From Mycolicibacterium aurum (GTDB lineage: Bacteria > Actinomycetota > Actinomycetes > Mycobacteriales > Mycobacteriaceae), in contig NZ_LR134356.1 of NCBI RefSeq assembly GCF_900637195.1, forward strand, positions 4,402,001-4,466,000: DNA of 64,000 nt, in the 5' to 3' direction. The notes under the pieces were generated by a model. It was not told the DNA's origin, made no database searches, and worked only from the letters and a program-made list of their open reading frames with translations. Both the position numbers and the translations under genes were made by a program. Positions 58,249-64,000 of this stretch are shown here, piece by piece (position 1 is the stretch's first letter; each line of letters opens with the position of its first letter).

Positions 58249-58267
58249 TTAGGTCAGCTTAACCTAA
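58249..58267. promoter_or_regulatory. IdeR/DtxR iron box
   Basis: TTAGGTCAGCTTAACCTAA matches 16 of 19 bases of the IdeR consensus TTAGGTTAGGCTAACCTAA. A minus-strand TAAGCT within it is a candidate -10. Iron-loaded IdeR would repress the siderophore-interacting protein gene 28 bases away. Confidence 0.85.
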
Positions 58268-58295
58268 CTTCATCGCAGGATGACGCTTCCCTCGG

Positions 58296-59456
58296 TCAGG
58301 TGCGGACGCGGGTGAACCGGTGCAGGAGCCAGGACAGCGGGATGGTCAACACCAGCGTGCCGAAGAACAATAGCCACACCGACCCCGTGTAGATCGGGTA
58401 GCGCAGGATCTCGACCATCACCAACTCCATCACGACAAGGTGGATCAGGAAGATCTCGTAGGAGATCTCGCCGAGGAACACCATCGGCCGGCTCGCCATC
58501 GCCCGCGCGTACACACCGTGCGGCCTGCCGTCCATCCCCCGGCCATCGCCCAGCGCCAGCGGCGCCACGATCAAGGTCGCGATCACCGCATAGAACGCGG
58601 TCTTGAACAACGCCTCGCGCAGCTCGGCGGGCGATGTGGTGGGTTCGCCGGCGATCGGCGTCGAGACGATGAAGTAGCTGACGGTCGCCAGCGGCACGCA
58701 CACCATCGCGTAGGCGCGAAAACCCCACGGCTGCAATGCCGCCAGCACCATTCCGCCGACGAACCACGCCAGATACCCCGGCAGCCACAGCTTGGCGCCG
58801 TCGGGAAGGAAGTGGGTGTCGTGCACCAGCCACATCCACGCCGGCGACACCGCCGCCAGGACCGCAAGCCCGCCGAGCAACCGCCAGGGCCGCCACTGGC
58901 GCCGACACAGGACCACCAGCAACAGATACGCCAACGCCGGGAGCGCGACGTAGAACGCGACCTCGACGGCCAGGCTCCACATCTGGGTGAGGCCTTGGTG
59001 CAGAAACGAATACAGGTAGTTGTCGGTGTAGATCTGGGTCAGCGTGAGGTTGCGGAACAGGCCTTCCCAGGTGTGTCCGGGGTTGGGTCCCGCCGTACGG
59101 AAGTGGTAAACGAGATAGGCCGCGACGACGGTGACCGCGTACGCGGGCATGATGCGACGAACCCGGTGCCAGGCGTAGCGCCGTACCGACGGCGGCGGCG
59201 CACCGGCATGAGCGGCCTTCACCCAGGGCAGAAACAGCAGAAACCCCGACAGCACGAAGAAGATCGGCACACCGATCTCCATCCGCGAATACACCAGGCC
59301 CACATAGCCTTGCGGATACTTGCCCGTGGTGTACGCGGCGTGCGTGAGCACCACCAACAGGGCTGCGACGGCACGGATCCCGGTCAGCGACGCGACGCGA
59401 TCGGTGGTGACCGACTCCAGTCCGCCGCTGACGGCGGTCCTGTCCGACACCGTCAC
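58296..59456 (-). CDS. Acyltransferase 3 family membrane protein (Rv1254 type)
   Basis: This 386-residue integral membrane O-acyltransferase has about ten helices. The first carries LTGIRAVAALLVVLTHA with the catalytic His, followed by the conserved VPIFFVLSGFLLFLPW and an Arg-rich WHRVRRIMPAY. Such enzymes acetylate or succinylate cell-surface sugars or lipids. The GTG start overlaps the deaD stop (GTGA), so it is downstream in the same operon. Substrate unknown. The pairing with deaD is the same in M. tuberculosis (Rv1254/Rv1253). Confidence 0.9.
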   Translation of the reverse strand: MTVSDRTAVSGGLESVTTDRVASLTGIRAVAALLVVLTHAAYTTGKYPQGYVGLVYSRMEIGVPIFFVLSGFLLFLPWVKAAHAGAPPPSVRRYAWHRVRRIMPAYAVTVVAAYLVYHFRTAGPNPGHTWEGLFRNLTLTQIYTDNYLYSFLHQGLTQMWSLAVEVAFYVALPALAYLLLVVLCRRQWRPWRLLGGLAVLAAVSPAWMWLVHDTHFLPDGAKLWLPGYLAWFVGGMVLAALQPWGFRAYAMVCVPLATVSYFIVSTPIAGEPTTSPAELREALFKTAFYAVIATLIVAPLALGDGRGMDGRPHGVYARAMASRPMVFLGEISYEIFLIHLVVMELVMVEILRYPIYTGSVWLLFFGTLVLTIPLSWLLHRFTRVRT

Positions 59457-61144
59457 TTGGACTTGGGCTTGCCCCGATGCGGCGGCTTGGGCCCGCTGTC
59501 GGGTTGGAGCTGGATCAACTGCCCCTGAATCCTGGTGTTCTCCAATGCCTTCAGAGTCTGCTTGGACAGATTCGCGGGCAACTCGACGAACGAGTGGTCG
59601 ACCTTGATCGAGATGTGACCGAAGTCGCTGCGGTTGAGCCCGCCCTCGTTGGCGATGGCCCCGACGATCGCGCCCGGCATGACCTTGTGCCGCTTACCCA
59701 CCGCGATGCGGTAGGTGGCGAGGTCGCTGCGGACCTCGCGGCGCTTGCGCGGCCCCGCATCGTCGCGGCCCGGACGGTCCGGCCTCTCCCTGCGCTTCTC
59801 CGGCGGCGGCTCCGTCATCAGGAACTCGCTGCCGTCGCGGCTCTGCAGTGCCAGCGCGGCGGCGATGTCGGCCATCGGCACATCGTGGTCGCGCTCGTAG
59901 GCCTCGATCAGCTTGCGGAACATCTCGATGCCCGGCGAGGCCAGCGCCTCGGTGATCGAGTCGCGGAACTTCTCCACGCGCTGGGCGTTCACGTCGTCGA
60001 CGGTGGGCAGGTGCCGCTCGACCAGCTTCTGCCGGGTGACCCGCTCGATCGAGTTGAGCAGATGGCGCTCGCGCGGCGAGACGAACAGCAGCGCCGTGCC
60101 CGAGCGGCCGGCCCGGCCGGTGCGCCCGATCCGGTGCACATAGGACTCGGGGTCGTGCGGGATGTCGTAGTTCAGCACATGCGAGATGCGGTCGACGTCG
60201 AGTCCGCGCGCGGCCACGTCGGTCGCGACGAGGATGTCGAGCTTGCCGTCCTTGAGCGAGGAGATGGTGCGCTCGCGCACCGCCTGGGCGATGTCTCCGT
60301 TGATGGCCGCTGCGGAGAATCCGCGGGCGCGCAGCTTCTCGGCGACCTCCTCGGTGGCCTGCTTGGTGCGGACGAACACGATCATGGCCTCGAACGGCTC
60401 GACCTCGAGCAGCCGGGTCAGCGCATCCATCTTGCGGTTTCCCGACACCTGGATGTAGCGCTGCATGATGTTGTCGGCGGTCGCGGTCTTCGACTCGACC
60501 TTCACCTGCACCGGGTCGTGCAGGTACTTCGACGTGATCTTGCGGATCGCCGGCGGCATGGTGGCCGAGAACAACGCGACCTGCTTGTACTCGGGAGTGC
60601 CTTCGAGGATGCGTTCCACGTCCTCGGCGAAACCCATCTGCAGCATCTCGTCGGCCTCGTCGAGCACCAGGTAGTCCAGGTGCGAAAGGTCGAGGCTGCC
60701 CTTGTCCAGATGGTCGATGACCCGGCCCGGGGTCCCGACGACGATCTGGGCGCCGCGCCGTAGGCCGGCCATCTGCGGACCGTACGGGGAGCCACCGTAG
60801 ATCGGGAGCACGTTGACCGCCAGGTGCGCGCCGTAGCGGCTGAAAGCCTCCGCGACCTGCAGCGCGAGCTCGCGGGTTGGCGCGAGGACCAGCGCCTGGG
60901 TGATGCGGCTGGTGGTGTCGATCTTCGACAGGATCGGGATGGCGAACGCCGCCGTCTTGCCGGTTCCGGTCTGGGCCAGTCCGACGACGTCGGATCCGGC
61001 GAGCATCGCCGGAATGGTCGCGGCCTGGATCGGCGAGGGCGTCTCGTAGCCGACGTCGGCGACGGCCCGCAGCACCTCGGGGTGAATCTGCAGGTCAGCA
61101 AAGCTCAGGTCGGCGGGGTCTGGCTCCGCGTTTGAGGACGTCAT
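59453..61144 (-). CDS. deaD: DEAD-box RNA helicase DeaD/CsdA
   Basis: This 563-residue ATP-dependent RNA helicase shows, in order, the Q motif (SFADLQIHPEVLRAV and PSPIQ), AQTGTGKTAAFAIP, PTRELALQV, the DEAD box in LVLDEADEML, SATMPPAI, and HRIGRTGRAG. The C-terminal region has a helical segment and a DbpA-like RNA-binding domain (ATYRIAVGKRHKVMPGAIVGAIANEGGL), then a basic tail ending KPPHRGKPKSK. It acts in ribosome assembly and RNA turnover, often in the cold. It is the first gene of a pair with the acyltransferase. Confidence 0.95.
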   Translation of the reverse strand: MTSSNAEPDPADLSFADLQIHPEVLRAVADVGYETPSPIQAATIPAMLAGSDVVGLAQTGTGKTAAFAIPILSKIDTTSRITQALVLAPTRELALQVAEAFSRYGAHLAVNVLPIYGGSPYGPQMAGLRRGAQIVVGTPGRVIDHLDKGSLDLSHLDYLVLDEADEMLQMGFAEDVERILEGTPEYKQVALFSATMPPAIRKITSKYLHDPVQVKVESKTATADNIMQRYIQVSGNRKMDALTRLLEVEPFEAMIVFVRTKQATEEVAEKLRARGFSAAAINGDIAQAVRERTISSLKDGKLDILVATDVAARGLDVDRISHVLNYDIPHDPESYVHRIGRTGRAGRSGTALLFVSPRERHLLNSIERVTRQKLVERHLPTVDDVNAQRVEKFRDSITEALASPGIEMFRKLIEAYERDHDVPMADIAAALALQSRDGSEFLMTEPPPEKRRERPDRPGRDDAGPRKRREVRSDLATYRIAVGKRHKVMPGAIVGAIANEGGLNRSDFGHISIKVDHSFVELPANLSKQTLKALENTRIQGQLIQLQPDSGPKPPHRGKPKSK

Positions 61145-61274
61145 CGTGGTCGAAGTCTAATGCCAACCGGCCCGTCGTCCCGCCTACCGGTCCAGTCTGG
61201 CCTGCCCGCATTCGCGGTCCGCCGCGGTGCGCCTTCCCCCACGCCCCTCCCGGTGCCCGGTACGGTGCGCAACT

Positions 61275-61838
61275 GTGAATTGGGCGTCGGCGGTCGGCAC
61301 GGTGGCGGCGGCGGCTGCACTGGCCGCCACGGCGTGCAGCTCCGGCGACTCGACGGTGTCCAAAACGCCGTCTCCGACCGCAGCCGCGCCGCCCGCACCA
61401 TCCGCGAGCTCCGCGCCGGCACCGACCGGCCCCGCACCCGGACCGACGGCGGCCGAGGACCCCTGCGCCACCGATCTGGCGGCTCCGGAGATCGCCAGGG
61501 CGGTCGCCGAACTCCCCCGCGACCCGCGCAGCAACCAGGCCTGGAGCCCCGAGCCGCTGGCCGGGAATTACAACGAGTGCGCGCAGCTGTCCGCGGTGAT
61601 CATCAAGGCCAACACCAACTCGGAGAATCCGAACACCCGGGCACTGCTGTTCCACCAGGGCAAGTTCATCCCGACCGGGGTGCCCGACACCTACGGCTTC
61701 AACGGACTGGACACCACCCAGACCACCGGCGACACCGTGGCGCTGGAGTACTCCAGCGGCGTCCCCGGCCTCGACAGCGTCGTCAAGTTCCGCTGGAACG
61801 GCAGCGGCGTGGAGTTGATCGGCAACACGCCCGGCTGA
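61275..61838 (+). CDS. lprE: Lipoprotein LprE
   Basis: This 187-residue secreted lipoprotein begins at the GTG at 61275, eight bases after TACGGT (leaderless-type spacing), giving a signal peptide ending LAATACSSG. A Pro/Ala/Ser-rich linker (about 27-60) precedes the mature LppP/LprE domain with DPCATDLAAPEIARAVAELP, NYNECAQLSAVI and LLFHQGKFIPTGVPDTYGF. The two Cys are probably paired. In M. tuberculosis LprE (Rv1252c) is linked to TLR2 signalling and cathelicidin suppression; that function cannot be read here. A large hairpin follows the stop. Confidence 0.88.
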   Translation: MNWASAVGTVAAAAALAATACSSGDSTVSKTPSPTAAAPPAPSASSAPAPTGPAPGPTAAEDPCATDLAAPEIARAVAELPRDPRSNQAWSPEPLAGNYNECAQLSAVIIKANTNSENPNTRALLFHQGKFIPTGVPDTYGFNGLDTTQTTGDTVALEYSSGVPGLDSVVKFRWNGSGVELIGNTPG

Positions 61839-61843
61839 GCCTT

Positions 61844-61907
61844 CGCCGAACTGAGGTTCCCGGTCATCGTCAGGCCTGAGATCGCAGCCGGGAATCCCAG
61901 TTCGGCG
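61844..61907. repeat. Long inverted repeat (20-bp arms) between lprE and the nuclease gene
   Basis: CGCCGAACTGAGGTTCCCGG (61844-61863) and CCGGGAATCCCAGTTCGGCG (61888-61907) pair at 18 of 20 positions. The 24-base loop contains a perfect palindrome TCAGGCCTGA (61870-61879). It begins six bases after the lprE stop, so it could be a terminator without a T-run or a copy of a dispersed intergenic repeat. Confidence 0.75.
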
Positions 61908-61932
61908 CGGTCGGGGTGTCGGTGGATTCGCT

Positions 61933-61938
61933 TACAGT
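61933..61938 (+). promoter_or_regulatory. -10 box of leaderless nuclease/helicase transcript
   Basis: TACAGT lies six bases before the GTG at 61945, the same spacing as at 51696-51708. Confidence 0.5.
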
Positions 61939-61944
61939 GGCTGC

Positions 61945-64000
61945 GTGTTCGTCGCCTCAGACGATGGCGAAGCCCGCGTCATCTACAGCGCCTCCGACCT
62001 CGCCGCGGCGGCACGCTGTGAGTACGCGCTGTTGCGCTCGTTCGACGCCAGGCTGGGCTGGGGTCCCGACGTGTCCGGCGACGACGACCTGCTGGCCCGC
62101 ACAGCCTCCCTCGGCGACCAACACGAGCAGCGCCACCTCGACACCCTGCGGCTCGACGCCGACGTCGCCGTCATCGGTCGGCCCAGATACAGCGTGCCGG
62201 GCCTGACCGCGGCCGCCCGCCAGACCCTGCAGGCGATCGAGCGACGGGCCCCGATCATCTACCAGGCGGCGATGTTCGACGGGCGCTTCGTCGGGTTCGC
62301 CGATTTCCTCGTCCTCGAGGACACCCCGGACGGTCAGCGGTACCGGCTCCGCGATACCAAGCTCGCCCGCTCGGTCAAGGTCGAAGCGCTGCTGCAGCTG
62401 GCGGCGTACGCCCAGACACTGACCGACGCAGGCGTGCCGGTGGCCCCCGAGGTCGACCTCGTGCTCGGTGACGGCGCCGCGGTCAGTTATCCCGTCGACG
62501 AACTTCTGCCGGTGTACCGGCCCCGCCGCGACGCGCTGCAGAACCTGCTGGACGGACACCTCGCCGGCGGCAGGCCGGTGACGTGGGAGGACCTGCACGT
62601 CCGCGCCTGCTTCCGGTGCTCCGAATGCGAACCGGAGGTACGCGCACACGACGACCTGCTGCTCGTGGCCGGCATGCGGGTCAGCCAGCGGGCGCGGCTG
62701 ATCGACGCCGGCATCACCACCGTGCACGACCTCGCCGCGCATGAGGGCCCCGTGCCGGAGCTGTCGAAGCGGACCGTCTCTGCGCTGTCCGCGCAGGCGC
62801 GACTGCAGATCGCCGATCGGGTGGACCACAAGCCGCCGTACGAGCTCGCCGACCCGCAGCCACTGATGGTGCTGCCCGACGCCGACAAGGGTGACCTGTT
62901 CTTCGACTTCGAGGGCGATCCGCTGTGGACCACCGACGGCCACGACTGGGGGCTGGAGTACCTGTGGGGCGTCCTGACGATGGCCGACGATTTCCACCCG
63001 TACTGGGCCCACGACCGTGCCGAAGAACGCCAGGCCCTCAAAGACTTCCTCGCGATGGTGCGCAAGCAGCGGCGCCGCCACCCCGGCATGCACATCTACC
63101 ACTACGCCGCCTACGAGAAGAGCACGCTGCTGCGGCTGGCGGGCCGGTACGGCGAGGGTGAGCGACAGATCGACGAGCTGCTGCGCGACGGTGTGCTGGT
63201 AGACCTGTATCCCCTTGTCCGCAAGAGCATTCGGGTGGGTACCGAGAACTACAGCATCAAGTCGCTCGAACCGCTGTACATGGGCAACGAGCTGCGCGAC
63301 GGTGAGGTCACCACCGCCACCGCGTCGATCACCGAGTACGCCCGCTACTGCGCGTTGCGCGACGAGGGCCGCCTGGACGAGGCGGCGACCGTATTGAAGG
63401 AAATCGAGGAGTACAACCGCTACGACTGCCGATCGACGCGCCGGCTTCGGGACTGGCTGATGGCTCGCGCGATCGAATCGGGGGTTCCGCCGCGCGGACC
63501 GGTGAAGGCCTCGGGCCCCGTGGACACCCGCGACGTCGTTGTCGACGACGTGGAGAAGAAGTTGCTGAAGTTCGCAGGCGACGGCATCGAGGCGCGCACC
63601 GCCGAGCAGACCGCAGTGGCGATGCTGGCTGCCGCCAAGGGTTTTCACAAGCGTGAGGACAAGCCGTTCTGGTGGGGTCACTTCGACCGCGTCAACAACC
63701 CGGTCGACGAATGGGCCGACGACAGCAGTGTGTTCGTCGCCGAGCGCCATGAGATCGTCGCCGACTGGCACAAGCCACCCAAGGCCCGCAAGATGCAGCG
63801 CCGTGTGCTGCTGACGGGAGAGATCGCCTCCGGCGAGCTGGCCGGGGACATGTACGGGCTGTACGACCCGCCGTCACCGGCCGGCATGTCCGACGACCCG
63901 GACCGCCGCGGCTTCGGCAACGTCACGGTGCTCGAGTGTGACGACCCGGAGGTTCCGACGCAGGTGCTGATCGTCGAGAAGAGCTCCGCCGAAAGTGTTT
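61945..64000 (+). CDS. TM0106-family RecB-like nuclease/helicase (Rv1251c type), 3' end beyond window
   Basis: At least 685 residues are present and the frame is open at the window end. It begins VFVASDDGEARVIYSASDLA. The N-terminal part is a RecB-like nuclease (CEYALLRS, then FVGFADFLVLED and YRLRDTKLARSVKVEALLQLAAY, with the Asp/Lys of the PD-(D/E)xK core). A CFRCSECEPE Cys pair and a DNA-binding HhH-like segment follow. A DEDD-type RNase H-like domain comes next (LFFDFEGDP, HIYHYAAYEKSTL, ending NRYDCRSTRRL). The helicase domain should lie beyond the window; M. tuberculosis Rv1251c is about 1140 residues. Confidence 0.9.
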   Translation, partial: MFVASDDGEARVIYSASDLAAAARCEYALLRSFDARLGWGPDVSGDDDLLARTASLGDQHEQRHLDTLRLDADVAVIGRPRYSVPGLTAAARQTLQAIERRAPIIYQAAMFDGRFVGFADFLVLEDTPDGQRYRLRDTKLARSVKVEALLQLAAYAQTLTDAGVPVAPEVDLVLGDGAAVSYPVDELLPVYRPRRDALQNLLDGHLAGGRPVTWEDLHVRACFRCSECEPEVRAHDDLLLVAGMRVSQRARLIDAGITTVHDLAAHEGPVPELSKRTVSALSAQARLQIADRVDHKPPYELADPQPLMVLPDADKGDLFFDFEGDPLWTTDGHDWGLEYLWGVLTMADDFHPYWAHDRAEERQALKDFLAMVRKQRRRHPGMHIYHYAAYEKSTLLRLAGRYGEGERQIDELLRDGVLVDLYPLVRKSIRVGTENYSIKSLEPLYMGNELRDGEVTTATASITEYARYCALRDEGRLDEAATVLKEIEEYNRYDCRSTRRLRDWLMARAIESGVPPRGPVKASGPVDTRDVVVDDVEKKLLKFAGDGIEARTAEQTAVAMLAAAKGFHKREDKPFWWGHFDRVNNPVDEWADDSSVFVAERHEIVADWHKPPKARKMQRRVLLTGEIASGELAGDMYGLYDPPSPAGMSDDPDRRGFGNVTVLECDDPEVPTQVLIVEKSSAESV

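Noticed and set aside
1..64000. Insertion-sequence transposases, rRNA and CRISPR arrays
   Set aside because: None of the proteins carries a DDE or HUH transposase motif, and no rRNA-like or regularly spaced repeat stretch was found by reading both strands.

Overview
The window is high-G+C actinobacterial DNA from a mycobacterium, most likely a rapid grower of the Mycolicibacterium type. Between about 4.4 and 64 kb the genes match, as I remember it, the M. tuberculosis H37Rv order Rv1286 down to Rv1251c: cysNC, cysD, canA, oppBCDA, a SbcC/SbcD-like pair (Rv1278/Rv1277), a SixA-type phosphatase, lprC, lprB, a paired ABC exporter (Rv1273c/Rv1272c), an Rv1264-type adenylyl cyclase, Rv1262c, Rv1261c, udgB, tap, Rv1257c, cyp130, its TetR gene, Rv1254, deaD, lprE and Rv1251c. 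GTG starts, 1- or 4-base stop/start overlaps and leaderless starts behind a TANNNT -10 box are common, as expected in mycobacteria.

Layout. 1-3.7 kb is the end of a mobile element: a serine recombinase cut by the window edge, a small membrane protein, an HTH protein and a tyrosine integrase, converging on a lower-G+C DUF4062 gene. 3.7-9.2 kb holds an orphan gene, an isochorismatase-fold hydrolase and the sulfate-activation genes cysQ-cysNC-cysD with a beta-carbonic anhydrase. 9.3-17.5 kb is an inserted block: two GT39/ArnT-like glycosyltransferases around a GT2-GtrA fusion, a histidine kinase and OmpR-type regulator, and a divergent membrane-anchored protein. 17.6-23.1 kb is the oligopeptide importer oppBCDA. 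23.1-34 kb carries an S33-type hydrolase, the SbcCD-like pair, the phosphatase, two lipoproteins and a heterodimeric ABC exporter. 34-43.2 kb is variable: a molybdopterin oxidoreductase, small proteins, an AIM24 protein, dtd, a copper cluster (DUF305, copZ, copA) and a frameshifted DUF222/HNH gene under a perfect mycobacterial LexA box. 43.3-49.2 kb has the cyclase, two uracil/hypoxanthine-type DNA glycosylases and small enzymes. 49.3-64 kb has a lipoprotein, Tap efflux, a FAD-linked oxidase, CYP130 with its TetR, an arylsulfatase, an iron-box-controlled siderophore-interacting protein, an acyltransferase, DeaD, LprE and the start of a RecB-like nuclease/helicase.

The most informative regulatory reads are back-to-back -10 boxes between the cyclase and deoxyinosine glycosylase genes; short ORFs coupled by ATGA to cysD and oppB; a 32-bp tandem duplication at the oppC/oppD junction; and LexA, IdeR and CsoR-type operators. 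I saw no rRNA, tRNA, CRISPR array or insertion-sequence transposase. No stretch without a gene exceeds about 230 bases; that one, 24379-24608, has its own entry.
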